From Dirofilaria immitis (lineage: Eukaryota; Nematoda; Chromadorea; Rhabditida; Onchocercidae): DNA of 64,000 nucleotides. Within the stretch, counting starts at the first letter, position 1; each line of letters starts with the position of its first letter. The notes under the pieces are model-generated. The model did no database searches. It had not been told where the DNA came from and saw only the letters and a list, made by a program, of their open reading frames with translations. This document shows positions 29,801 through 43,607 of this stretch, one piece after another. A program made the translations under genes and the position numbers. The stretch lies in assembly GCA_024305405.1 (NCBI GenBank), contig JAKNDB010000014.1, positions 124,001 through 188,000 on the forward strand. The letters run 5' to 3'.

Positions 29801-31201
29801 TGATTTTGACTCTTACATTCAGTAAGCAAACAAAATTTAGAGTTCAAAAATGAAAAAAAATGGGAGTATAAAATCTTGGGTCATTCAAATTTTCTCTTTC
29901 ATCATTGAGAGCAATTAATAATTTGCCTGTTCAATAGTAATCTTTGGCAAGCGTTCAGCTTTAACACTTTTTGTTCAGAAGAATTATTTTGCTGTCGTTT
30001 TAACAAGCCCAACTGACCAAATATATACAAACGATGTCTTCGTAGTTTACGGAATATTTTGACATACAAATAGACGACAATAGCGCCAGGAATAAAAAAT
30101 GATAACAAGGATGATAAGACCTAAAAAAAATATTCGAGAATTTGCTAGGGAAAAAAATTGCAATAATGAATAGGTACTGAAATGTTCTCTCTCTCTATAT
30201 GTTGTTAACAAAACTACCAACAACCAATAAAAAAAAGTTTGAGTATTTTCGTAATTTTTTCTTTCAATTAGCAGCAATCAGAAGAATGCAAAGCAAAAGC
30301 TACCAGGTACTGTGGATTTTGATCCAACAGAAACCATCTTCATCCAACGATTTTTCCATGAAAAGAGTGCTACTAACGGCAAATGATACAAGCCATATCA
30401 TAATAATGTACGGGAACGTACTAGTTGCTATTGAATGTCGTTGATACTCTGTCGGGAACATTATTGCAAAATACCTGCGTTAGTAAATTCAAATAAAAAT
30501 ATTTCTTTTCTCTTGATTTTGAATTTCTTTCAAAAGGATGAGAAAGGAAAAAATTTTGGATCATGAGACTGCTTTAGGTCGAAGGAGCATAAGTGCAAAA
30601 TTATTTATTAATAAGCATTAAATCTAAAAACGCTAAATTCACCTATCTAAACTGATAGCAGTAAGATGAATAATGCTAGCGGTTGTCGAAAAAACCCCGG
30701 TTACCAAGTGAAATTACACCAACGATCACCTAAATCCCAATGGATCTCGTTGATCTGAAAAACGAAATATATCGAAGATAACTAAAATTGAAATAGTAAT
30801 ATCAAAGTATTAGGTAATTATTTAGAAACACATTAATTAGCAACATGAATCAAAAGTCATGGGATTCATTATTCAGATTGAAAAACGGAAAGCATAGGGA
30901 TTTTTGTGATTTGATTTAATTCCGAATTTTTCTTTCTCTCTTGATTTTTCCTTCTTGGAGAACCTCTAACTTTTAAATTCAAAAATTATAATCATACCGT
31001 AGCATAAAGCGACAATGGCATGACAACGATTCCGACAAGAAGATCAGAAATAGCCAAACTTGCAATAAATTTATTAGTTGCCAGTCGTCTCAATTCACGA
31101 TTAATGAGTACAGCAAGAAGAACAACGAAATTACCAAATATGATCAATGTGATAAGCAGCACTAATATTAGTAATCCAGAATGCCATACAGATGTTACCA
31201 T
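26886..31201 (-). CDS. Aminergic-type rhodopsin-family GPCR (about 611 aa, 13 exons)
   Basis: Exons: 31201-30998, 30754-30643, 30474-30304, 30120-29968, 29688-29546, 29297-29164, 28899-28788, 28635-28491, 28375-28275, 27950-27873, 27767-27617, 27442-27355 and 27127-26886. All seven helices are visible: TM1 with GNFVVLL, TM2 with LAISDLLVG, TM3 ending ISLDRYFAI, TM4 with IWLVSF, TM5 with SFFIPGAIVVYLYVKIF, TM6 with FLICWIPYF, and TM7 with SWLGYAHSCFNPIIYT. The third intracellular loop is very long, spread over nine exons and rich in Ser/Thr. The C-tail is short. An in-frame TAA precedes the start Met. Two single-base losses must be allowed: after WCNF in TM3 (about 30710) and at the tttt run 30317-30320, where one base gives NPQYL before TM5. 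With both, the coding length is divisible by three. Closest in style to biogenic amine receptors, but position 3.32 is Gly and not Asp, so the ligand is unknown. Confidence 0.9.
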
Positions 31202-34200
31202 CGGTGTTAATGATCTTGTAAATTAAAACTTACAAAAGCTTTCATAAATTATAGAAAACAAGAAATAAATATTCAATATTATCTAAATAAACAAAAATGA
31301 TCGATAAGAAACTATCATGGAATTCTGTTTACTTCCTAAAAGTCACATTATCAGTAATAGAAATCAACAATGTGATTTCTCCAAAACAATAACAAAAGAT
31401 CATATATTTAACAAATTTGCAATTATCAAGATATTGATATGAAATGACTAAGCTAACCGATATATTTAGATCATTAAGTTATACGAAACAAATGTCATTA
31501 GGGTTAGTCATTTTGAATAATAATAATGATGGAATTAAAACGATACCAATCATTTTTCATCTTGAAAACAAAATCTTATACGTGCTCCATTTGTCTTCAA
31601 ATAATAATAATTTCTGAATTCCCTTAGGATTATGAAATGAAACTTTCACCTAAATGTTTTCACCTAGAAATCTGAATTTTTCATAACTAAGTTAGCTGAA
31701 AATTTAATTGCAAAAGTTGAAGTTTCGGTTATATGAAAAATTTAAGGAACTAGTTCCAAATGAAAGAAGAAAAGAATAAAGATTTTTAAAAAAGTAGAGA
31801 AAATCTATCATAAATTCAATCCTAATTTTATCACCACGGAAAAATATCATTATAAAATTAAAATTACCAAATGGTAAACATAGCGAAAAAGAGAACAATG
31901 AGCTACTTGAACAATAATATCTAATAATAAATAAACATCTATTGCGTAATCTGATAACCTTGGAATCAGATTTAAAACAATTTATGCCAAATCATAGCGA
32001 AATACGTGAGCAATTTTAAATTCATAAATGTAGTTTTAAATTATTGGAATAGATCAAGAAGTTTTCACAATTCTTTTGCCTTCTTCGCTTTCTTTTTTTG
32101 CTCTTATCTTTGGAAAGTATTGCAAAAAAGATGTCAAGTGAGTCGAGTACCTTAAGATAACAGTAACGGTGAATCAATGAAGAAAGGAAATTAAAATAGA
32201 AGATTACTTGGGAATAAAGAGAAAGAAGTGCGAGACAAGATTTATGGACTATCTTATTTCATTCTGATCTCTCATGATGTCATTACAGAGGATAAGTTAA
32301 TTAAACACTGCAAGAGAAAAGCTTTCTAAAAGGCGAAAAAGTCAAAGAACTTCGAATATATGATAAACTTAAGGAAGGTATCATTAGGATTTATCAACGA
32401 TTCATATTTCTTTTATATCAGAATATACATATTCTGATTAAATATTTTCACTAAAAATTTATTTCCGAATCATTAATAGGAACTAAATCATCAAATCCAA
32501 AATAATTTTTCGGCAAGAATTTTATATTTCTTTCATTGTCTTTCTGCTTCTTTTATTTGCTATTAAAACGAGAAAATAAGATTTGTCTCTAAGAAATCAT
32601 GAATGTTTTAAAATGCAAGCTTCGTGCATGCATGTTAATAGAAGAGATGTTTTAATAACAATTAAAAAGCCAACTTCCGTCTTTCATCTAATTATGAACC
32701 GTCAGAAATAGTTTATTAAATTAAATGCCATAAAAAAGTTTAGCAGACGAAAAACTTAGCCATTCATTAGAAAGCAAAATTTACTTTAAATAGTAATAGC
32801 GGCGGGAATAAATAAGTAGTACTTCAAATTTTAGCAAAATTTCAAAGTTTTTCTCAAATACGATCAATAGTTTACATTTTCTTTAAATTCATTTCAAAGC
32901 ATATTCTGTCATTCTAAATGGCAAAGGTGGTTCATGCAGTTAGCAACGATACTTTTAATACATTTTGCTTCGATATCGATCTGTCGATAATAATCTTTGC
33001 GTATAATTATTATATGGCTGAATGAGATAGATCCAATTTCAAAAAGTAGTCAAGAAAATCGATATCCAATTTCAATTCCACTTAAATTCATATAAACTTC
33101 ATTAGTGAAGCAAATCACGAACAATAATGAAAGAAATTTCGTATTTGCACTATGAGGAAAGCAGGTAGAATTTTTATCATTGAGATGTCTATTTTCTTTT
33201 CTAACAAAAAAGCCACCTGTAATAAAATATCCGTAAGCAACTGATAGAATGAGGCAATGAAGGCCACTGAACTGATAATGTTTCTGCCTAAGTTATAGTT
33301 ATTTAATTCATTATTTACTTTTCTCGTTTACTATTAGTTGCCAAATAAATTCGATATAAAAGCGATCGTTGGCCAAAACCGTATTATGAAAATAATTTAA
33401 CGATATTTATTTCATTAATAATGATATAAAGAACCAAAAACAATAATTAATGTGTTCCAAGATTGGCGCAAGCACATCTGGCAAATGCTCTGAAATGCTA
33501 CAAAAGTTAATATGTTCATACTAAAGTTTTGTTATTTATATATATAAATAAATAAGTAAATAAATAAATAAATAAATATATATATATATATTAGTGACGA
33601 AATTGCTCATAAAAATATGCCGTAAACTCTTATTGATATTTATCCTCATGAAACTAAAAATTAAATTACTTTAGGATACAATGACTTTTCAATTTTTATA
33701 CAAATATCTCAAGGCAATTGATTGTAAAATGTATACTTTTTATTTACAGTGATAAGATAATAGTTTCATTTCTTGCAAAAAGAAAAAAAAATAGTGTTTT
33801 GAAATATATATCAAATGATATTTGTCATGAAAAATCATTTTTTGATTGCATAAAAGTGATGGAAAAAACGAACTGAGAAATTGCTAGAATTGAAGTAATG
33901 AATTGAAATAATCCTATAATAAAAAACTAATTCAAAATCTTATTCAATTGACTGATTCTCTTCTTAAAAAACTATGTAATAGAGAGAACTACCTCTGAAA
34001 AAAGAATTTGGTCTCAATTTCATTTATTTACATTTTGTTTGTTTTTTAGGCAACTAAATATTATTAAACCTTTTAATATTTATCATCCTGTATAGAATAA
34101 AATCCACTTATAACTGCAATTTCAGGAATGGAAATTTATTTAGAACTGTTATATATTAATTCGTTCGTACGCAATTGCTACTTAAAATTTTATAGAAACG

Positions 34201-37200
34201 GTTTTTGCAAAGTCCATAATAGTTATCGCTCGTAAAATTACGATAATAAAATTCAACAATATGTCTTCAAACAAATTTGATACTTTTCCAGATTAAAAAG
34301 AACTATTGGGCTATTTTTTAAGTATGATATTTCAGGAATCTTAAGAACAATGTGAACTGAATACAAATATGTACTTCGAGTTATCAACATGAAGTAATTG
34401 CAGCTGAAATAGTAATTTAATATAAAAATAGTTATAAACAATCGCTTCAATTCATTGAAAAGTCATATCGGCATCATCGATACTAAGCTAAACTTTGATA
34501 TAAAGGATAAATTAGACGCAAATAATTTACTCTATTTACAAAGTTTACTGATATCTATAACTAGCTTAGCAGAAAACAATTTTTGCAAAGGTGATAAGAG
34601 ACCACGTGATATTAAATAATTCGATGCACGAATGGCTTTTTTTCATTCATCCTTTAGGCACAGCTATTGAGTTATGCTTTGTGAAGACAAATCATTTTAA
34701 TGCTTATGGAACCTATTAATTCTCATCTCGATCTTCTTGTCGTAGTGCATGGTATCAATATCAATTGATTATTTGAATCTATATTGAATAATTTATTAAA
34801 TTAGTCAGAAAATTAGCATATCATATATAAAAGTCTTTGTCCCCATTTGATATAAAAAGTAAGAAAAAATCGGAAGAATCACTAAACATAAAACAGTGTC
34901 ATCATACATTTCAATGTCAATATTATTATTCGTATTAGAAATCTGAGGTACAATAGCATGAGAAAAGTTAAGTAAAGTAAGGATATTTAGTTGAAAATGA
35001 ATTGTTCCTACTGCTTTCATCCTATCTCAAACTGTCCAATATCAAAATCAACAGAAGCAGAAGTATAGCAACAAATGAATTCTTAAGTCTAGCTAATATC
35101 ATCTTTCATTTTTGATTAGAACAAATATCTTTTTTTTTCGTTGGGTAAGTTTTCTAAGCCAAAACTTTAGCTCCGACTTGTGAAAATTATATGAAGAATT
35201 TGGATTAGAATAAGATTTCGATCGATCATCAATCCTTATGATACGGGTCAGTAGCAAAATAAAAGCAAATAAGCTTTGTTTGATTTAGAGAAGAATTAGA
35301 AAAGGAGATAGATCATGGAGGATAACAGATTGCTCGATTGAGACTTTTCAAACTGCTTAAACATTTTAAAGACCGAAGATTATTTCTCGATTTCGATTAT
35401 GACAGAGACTCAAATTTCACCCAATATTTATATTATTCTTAAAAATTTTAAATTATTCTTAAAAAATTTTTCCTCGATTACTTTATTATCCGTAAAAATT
35501 TCGATTACTTTGACAAGTATATATATATTACATATAAGTTAGTTCATTAATCGGCTTTTCATTTTCTATAAATGGATATTAATATGGAAGATTAAAATCG
35601 TTGACGAAATTGATTGAAATTATAAAGTAATGTTTCGATTCTATAGATCAGTTAAACTTTCAATTGCAATATAACTAAGATCAATGTGTCATTTATTAGA
35701 AAAAGTTGAAGATTTATTTTATCGACAAATTGATGAAGAACTCTTCCAAATATAGTGATTAATTTATCATATCATTTGAAATTTCGGGTTGACAACTTTT
35801 GCATGATAATGCTTATTTGAAAAAATATTGACAATTTCATGATCAATCTGCATTTTATTTTTAAGTCTATTTAGAAAAGACTATGTACGTACGTGCTTAT
35901 GATGTTTACATTGTTGCATAATATTTGATATCAATTGTCCAAATCTTGCAGTGAAAGTTAATTTTGAATAACTGTATTATCGAAAAAGGATAATGTATGA
36001 TTTTTCAAACATTTATTATTTTGATTTTGACAAAATAACTAATCAATTATAAACTCAATTGAATAATTGTTTATAGTTTATATAAAATAAAATTAATTTT
36101 GTAATTCGAAATGTTTTCATGGGAAAGAAATTGATTCATTTAATGAAGTTTATCTAATTTTGTTGTTTGATGCTTACATTGGTTTCTTAAAATTTAATGG
36201 TAGTAGTGGTCGAATTTTCCCTATATCCAGCAAATAAAGTATAAATATACAATTTAATTCAATTTCAAGTTAACTTCGTTGGAAAGAAAATGTGAAAAAT
36301 TATAGAAAAAAGAAATTTCTTACATTTCAAAAATTAAAATTCATTTAACTTTGTTTATTTTTTAAAACAAATTAAGACCGAAACATAGTTTTGAAGAATT
36401 AACCAAAAGATATTTGCATGCTTGATTATAGCATTAAATTTCCACAAATACAGTATTTTTTTTATAAAAATCATAACTGTTTGATAATATTTGCAAAGAT
36501 GTGTCGTACAAATCCGATTGGAATTTGTGAAAAAGAGGACTCCAGTTGAAAAAATCATACATGACATAAAGAAATTTAAAATTGGGGACAAATTTGAAAA
36601 ATCATGATTTTCTTTCCATGATCTCCAAAACTTTTATACAAATTGCTATACAGGATTGCTTCTTCTGAAGAAACCATAATTCCCATTACAGATTCATTGA
36701 AAGCTTTTACTCAGAGTTAACAACAAAAACTTCAATGAATTAAACAGCAATAATAATTTACTATTTATTCGAGAGGAAGGACAAATCTAACCGACTGCAA
36801 GAGAATCTATTCTCACCTCAAAAGATCCACTGAGTTAAGTAAATGGTATAAATAATAATTATCTGAATAATGATTAGAGAATTAAATCTTTCTCTCGTTT
36901 TAGTAATATTGGAAATATTAAGGTATACAAGATGATAAACAAGGAATTGATATTTCAGATGGAACAACAATAATATTTAAAGTGGAAAGTTTCAAAAGGC
37001 ATTAAATTCGATCCGATATCCAACCACTTTTTTGTCTCCTGCAAGAACTCCATAGTTATTCATTTTAAATTGTTACAAATTAAATTATAGGAAAGTCGTA
37101 AAAAGAAATGAATCATTAAACCAATATTTTCAGCATAACTAGTGCTTTAAATATTTCTGTCACATTATTTGTGTAAAATTTATATTAATTCGATGCGTTA

Positions 37201-40200
37201 TATGAACCTCTCTTCTAGGCTATTTACTGGACTAATTGACATCCAAAATTAAGGCTTAAAATAAAGTATTGATTATAGACTTGCGATATGAATTCGTAAT
37301 TCAAATTTTTACTGATAAATTGATAAAAGAAACTTTGAAGACATTTTCATAAAAAACGCTACAGGTTCGGTAGAGGATTTTTATTAAACTTCAGCAAAAT
37401 TGCTTTAATAATATTTAAATAAGGCATTTTTTTAATTACTTCTCATAAAGTGGAAATAAATTAAGAAATTTACAATTTATTTTTTAGAATATTTTTTAAC
37501 CAAATTTTTGGTAAACTACATTTGTGACAAAAAGGATAAATCAAGTATTTTTCTCGAATTCCAATATATTTACTAACTTTGTTCCTTTAAATTTTCATAT
37601 CAAATTGTAGCAAATTTTGATTAAAGAAAGGAAGAAATGGAAGAATGAGGATAACGAGTTGTGCATTAAATTTATTTTATTGCTTTCACTGAAGCAGAAA
37701 TGCTTTTAACACAGAGTGTATATTTGCCAAATGGAAAAGTTATTATTAAAATAAAAGAAAGTATTGATCATGTAAATGTTATGCCTTTTACAATAATATT
37801 TCGTTCACCGTAGTATTTTAATAATTGGTTGCAGTAATTTTTCATTTATTTATTAATAATTAAATATCAAGTTTATTTTTCTAATTTTATTTTTTAAAAA
37901 TTGTTGAAATTTTTATGATTGAACTTTCTTTTATTTTTTGAATTCTTTGGAAAAAATTGTTTAAGAAAAATTTTATTCCTTTGTTGTTCATCAAGTATGT
38001 TTAATTTTTCTTGTATAATACGAGTAAAAATCAAAAATGAATTGAATAAAAAGTGACGAATAATTAAACGAAACTGAGATAAAAACTGAAATGGCCGTTA
38101 GAAAGATATAAATTAATCATAATGATATAAAAATGAATTAGTGATATGTGTTGTTTTATCTTCTATCAGTGCTAATTTTTTTGATATCGAATGACTATCA
38201 ATCTTTGAAGATTTCAAAAAAATGCAACCAAAAATGATTGAATTGATTAATGAAATCAATTCTTTTTGAATGCATCCTTATATTTTAAAGGTACTAATTT
38301 TAAAACGCCTTTCTAATTGATATTTATAATTATCTGTCAATAACCTGGATAATTACTTCACCGATTCTCATCAATGAAAATAGAAAGCATTATTGGAATG
38401 ATAATCAGCATTATTGAAATAGTTTAAAGAAAATGAAATTGTAGCAGAGTGATTAAATTAAAATGGAAGTTAATTTAATTCTAAATCGCTTAGAATATTA
38501 TGAAACTGAATATTTCGCACCTAGATTTTTAAAATAATAAACTTTTTTATTTTAAAAATAACTTACTTGTTTTTATCCGATATGCTCCGATGTTCAATAT
38601 TATGATGAAAGTACAAGAATAAATAATTTTATCACACAATAAAACTACGAATGAGCTTCATCGGCATTTATGACACATTTGAGTTTTTTTTCTGTTTCAA
38701 TTTTTTAAAATAATATCTCGAAAAGAGATAAATTCTAATAAAACTATATATATATATATTTCCGTACTTTCGAGCATAACAATTAATTTAACAGGAACTA
38801 TGCCACTTGATAAAATTCTGATAATTCACCTAAGATTTAAAAAAATTGAAGAGTACACATATTTTCGATGGCAGGGTAAATATTACTAATTAAAAAATAG
38901 AACAGAAATAGTCAGATTTCAACTAATAATTTAAAGAATATCTTTTTCAAAAATTTACCTTTTATTATGAAAATAATGAAATTGATCAGTAAAATTAAAT
39001 TGATCACTAATATGTAATGTAAAGCTCATCAATCATATTATAAAGTTTCAAAACAAATAAATCACTAAAAAATTCTAATTTAATCCTCAAAATTTAACAT
39101 TAAACAAATAAATCACTAACAGATTTTTACATAAACTAACTATAACATACACAAATTACCTTTCTAACTTATCATTTTAAAGTTATGGAAAGGATCTCGT
39201 AAACATGTCATATCTATTAATTTTTTAGTTAAATAATATGCTTAATTAGTGTAATTAAGTGTTGTATGATAATTAATTGTAAAAGTTTCTCTATGTACAT
39301 TTAGTTTTTTTGACCGCTGCCTCAAAGGATGTTATTGACAAAAAATTGTAAACATCATCACTATAAAAAGTGTAGTTAGATCCATTCTTTCCTTTTCTCT
39401 TTTTTCAACCGTTTATGTCTCTATCTGTATCTGTCAGTACTACTTCTACCCGCCGATACTATTTCTATCCATATTATATCGTTATTATTAGTGTGTCGCT
39501 CGTTAGTTAATAAAATTTATCATAACGTATTTTACACTAAAATGGTTATAAAATACTTGTAAAGCGTTGTATTACGTTATCGAGTCACATTACCTACGGT
39601 TTCTTATCCATCACCAAAGAAGAAAAACAACCTTTTTCTCGATATTTTCAAGCACTTCTCAGACAATCTGAAAGATATTTGCAAGAGGATTAAAGAAATT
39701 AGTTTCTGCATTTCGGTATTTTTCATTTCCCAGAGGATATTAAATACATTATGAGGGAAGGCTCGGGATATATTATACTGAATGTAACTTATTAAAGGCA
39801 ATAGAATCTATGAATTTAATAAATCGTTAGAATTGCAAAATCGAAAATGTTGCAGATAATTTATTCAGTCTTGCATGCATGCACTAGTGTTATATATTTC
39901 ACCCTCAGAAAAGAAGAAATAAACTGCATGAATTAAGTTTATTTTCTAAAGAGACGGTTGAATTTGCGAAACGAAAACGTAATATAACATTTCATCGTTG
40001 AAGACGTCTACATTAAATGTGATGTAGAAAATTGAATGCAATTTCAAGCAAACAAATATGTAAGATTAATAAGATTTGTTTACTAAACAATTATTCTCAT
40101 CTGCAATAAATTTATAATCGGTGGATTTTTTTTAAAAAATTGTAGTACTTGGAATGATAGTTTTACTGTCAAAATAGATTTGATTTATTCATGAAATTTA

Positions 40201-41822
40201 AGTCATTATTTCCTTGTTCAAAATGTGAAGTAAAAAGGAAATAATCATTTCTATCTTATCCGCATTAATGTTTCCTTCGGTTTTTTCAAATTAGATTTAC
40301 TAGCGTCCACAAACAAGCGTATCGCACACAGGAATAACCAGTATTATTTTATCTACAGGAAGTTTCGATATCGGAATTAAATCAGTTATCAGAATATTTA
40401 ATTATCTTCCAGTTCCATTATTATACTTTATATAAAATATACCGCATAAATCTGCATCAACATCGTCATGATCAATGAAGGAGCCTCTTAAAAAACTTGA
40501 GAGATTTGTTCTTAAGCAATCTTCAAATCCAGTCAATTTTCAACTCCAGAAAAATAGTTATTTAAGCATAAATCATTGATTTTGAACTATTATAATGATT
40601 TCGATCTTTTTATTCAACAGTTAATTAAAATAACCACAATAGAATTTAAATATCATAAACAACTTATGAGAAAACAAATGCCATTGAGGAAGTGAGTATT
40701 AAGTAAAGCAAACATTACCAAGAAAATGAAAATAATTAGCACAAATAACGTTTAGCAGCTAAAAATGATTTTTTTACATGAATTAAGAAATTGAAAATAA
40801 ATGGTAAGACACAAATATATTTATTATAAAGCATTGCCTAATTAAAGAAATTTCGGTCGTCACAAATTCCGATGCATTTTTAAAGACAGTAACCTGATAT
40901 CAGCAAAATCTCTTCATCTCCTCAACTAACATGAAAGCTATACTTAAGTAATGCTCCACGAATTCTAATATCAGTAGAAAATTCACGTCTAACCTGTAGT
41001 TTAACATGTATACCTCTCAAACATTTGCATTGCTCTATAAAAACAGAATTACTCCGAAATTGCCGAACAGAAAAAAATAACCAAAATCCCGAAAATAGGA
41101 CTTCTAATTCAACCTCTTGTCAGTTTTTCCGAATTCTCAGCTTAAAGGAACGGCTGCGACATTTCGTTGGCTGACGGAAAACTACTGAATATTCATTTTG
41201 ATCACTCGGTTTGCATTGACTGTTCTGATCATTCAGTTTGTACTGACTGTTAGTTCTAACTGTTAGTTCTAAAGTTACGCCTAGCTCTAATCTTTCCAGC
41301 TGACCCTTATTCTTCATACATTGAAACTTTTTCACCGAATATCACTATAGAATAATTTACAGCACTTAACAAGGCACAAAGTTCAGAATTTGCTTATACC
41401 AGGATATATAATATAAAAATTCTTTGATTATTTCATCATATTATATTCTATAAAACATCTCGGTTTCTCGACACCTCTTTCGTAATGTGATCATCCGAAT
41501 AAATTTATCAATTTTCTCTCAACAAAACAAAAATGACAATGAAAGTATAATATCAAGAAAACAATGAAAAGAACAATGAAAATATAAGACCAAAAGTCGA
41601 GGCTAATTAAAACTGATGAACATGAAAATTCCATAAACAATTATTCGAAGTGAAAAACGATCCGCTAAGATTATATCAATGCATTTGGAAAAACTATTGA
41701 AAGATGCCTTATAATAAGGATCTTTTTTCAAGCATATTAAAATTCATATCATTCTGTAATGGATATCAAAAATAATTGAATTTCGATATTAACTAAGGAT
41801 TCGAAAGAAGGAACAACAAAAA
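31202..41822. other. Gene desert, about 10.6 kb
   Basis: Very AT-rich sequence upstream of the GPCR. I see no conserved exon, RNA gene or complete transposon on either strand; frames are below 80 codons and lack splice context. Low-complexity TA/AAAT tracts occur near 33.54 and 38.74 kb, and short imperfect tandem repeats near 41.20-41.28 kb. It may hold regulatory DNA or a 5' non-coding exon for the GPCR. Confidence 0.5.
33535..33591. repeat. AAAT / TA simple repeat
   Basis: A run of AAATA-type tetranucleotides flanked by TATATA tracts. Confidence 0.9.
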
Positions 41823-43607
41823 TTACAATCGCTTTAATCGATTTGGATTATATATTTTGAAAGTAAAGTCATCACTGTTTGATTCTTCCCCATCACTGTC
41901 TTCAATTTTGTCATCTTCTCCCAATTCTTCACTTTCTGGAAACTAATATATGAGAATAAATTTGATAACAAAAATAATAAATTCAAATCAACCATCTCTA
42001 GAGACATGAAACATCAAAAAGTATATTAACGAAGTATCTGAAAATTCCAGAAATCTTTAGATAAATTTAAATGATTTTTATTTTCCCAGCACCGAGTAAT
42101 CATTAAAACAAAGAAATTCTAACTGTAATAGTATGATGGACCAAAACTGCAACTAAAAAATGATTAGTAGTTTTATGCTCTGTTTTGTTTAATCCATGAT
42201 AGTTTCTTGCTTTTTCAATAACGGTTTTCCTTATCTTACGCTGTGCATATTGCTTGTTTTTTCATTCAATCTCGTCGCCACAGTATATAATTTTTTTCTA
42301 AAGCCTAATCTACTTCCATCCACTCTTTACAGTGCGTAAGAATTGAATTTCCTAAGATTTTACAAGCTTAGCTTTGATAGAACGAAATGCACAATAGCAG
42401 TTAAATGAAGATAAATACTTTTCGGATATGCAACAATTTAAATACAAAAATTCTGAACAGTACCTTCTAAATCGCCCGTCGAATTGTCGCCATTCTTTTT
42501 TTATCATCTTCATCATTCTCATCATAATCACCATCATTTGTATCACTGGGTGGTAGCATATCTTCATCGATAACATCATGCTTTTTTGTACCACTAGCAA
42601 CAGTTCCTCTCTTTGCTTCACGAGTTATACTTTCTGCGTATATTTCGAATCTAAAAACTAATTACTTAAAAACAGCAACACAATATAAAATTTATCTTTT
42701 TTGCAGAGGAATTATTTTGGCCATCTTACAAAAATTCACATTTCATATATCTTCGCTCCTTTTTAAACCTCATATCTATAGCTTCAGACAATCAAGAAAT
42801 TCTGCAATGTAATTATAAAGTGTGCAAAGTCAATAATAAGACTAAATAATAAATATATAAAACTCAATTAAATAAAGAATTGAATACATGCGTTCTATAA
42901 AATAAAGTATAAACCTTTTGGGCCACATTTTCTGGTCTCTTATATATAAAACATTTTCATTGTCCAAAATTTGTGTGATTTCTGCCTTCACTTTGACACC
43001 TTCTTTTATCGGTACCACAAAAACAAAACTACCTCGTTTGATATAAATTGTTTCTCTGAATTTCCTTGGCATACTTACTAAATATTTCTCACCCTTTTCA
43101 TCATCCACCTGAAACAAACAGTTACATTTATCTTCCAGTTCAGATAGGCACACTTAAATATAGTTAAAATGGAGTCATGATTCATATTTGTTTGGAAGTT
43201 GAAACACACGAGTTATTACAAGCTATCTAAAATGCAAGACAAATTTAACATTAGAACTAGACAAAATTAGTGAACCACTATACTTTAAATCAATTTTGAA
43301 TAAAAATTCAAATAATTTCAAATTAAACCAAAATTAATTCGAAGTATATACAGATAACAAATTATAGAGTTCATAAAATAGAGAAGAAGAGGAAGAAATC
43401 CAAAAATTTCTAAACGTTTGGTGAAGTATACAACTAGGCAATAACGCTATTGCCAAAGTATCTCTAGAATAAATGATTGTGGCTAACCTCATGTAGATTC
43501 CTTCCCGGAGATCTCAGAACACGTGCGATGATTTCATTTCCCTTCGGTAAGAATAATTCGCTTTCTGCTTGTTTCATTACAAAACGTTTCTTAGTGGTAA
43601 GAGACAT
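41823..43607 (-). CDS. EIF1AD: eIF1A domain-containing protein (eIF1AD homologue, about 204 aa)
   Basis: Four exons: 43607-43488, 43108-42915, 42650-42464 and 41935-41823. The start MSLTTKKRFVMK aligns with the basic N-terminus of eIF1AD; an upstream in-frame Met exists but lacks homology. The OB-fold core carries ARVLRSPGRNLHEV, KYLVSMPRKFRETIYIKRG and VKVKAEITQIL, followed by WPKRF and an acidic, Ser-rich tail as in animal eIF1AD. The family is nuclear, related to translation initiation factor eIF1A, and not well characterised. Exon 3 needs one extra base in the T7 run at 42496-42502 (+ strand); then the tail reads KKNGDNSTGDLEG and joins the last exon in phase. The tail is longer than in the human protein (about 165 aa). 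Confidence 0.9.

Noticed and set aside
41120..41335. 71-codon minus frame with repeated QNSQC/DQN units
   Set aside because: Produced by short imperfect tandem repeats of GTTAGTTCTAA/CTGACTGTT type; no gene context.
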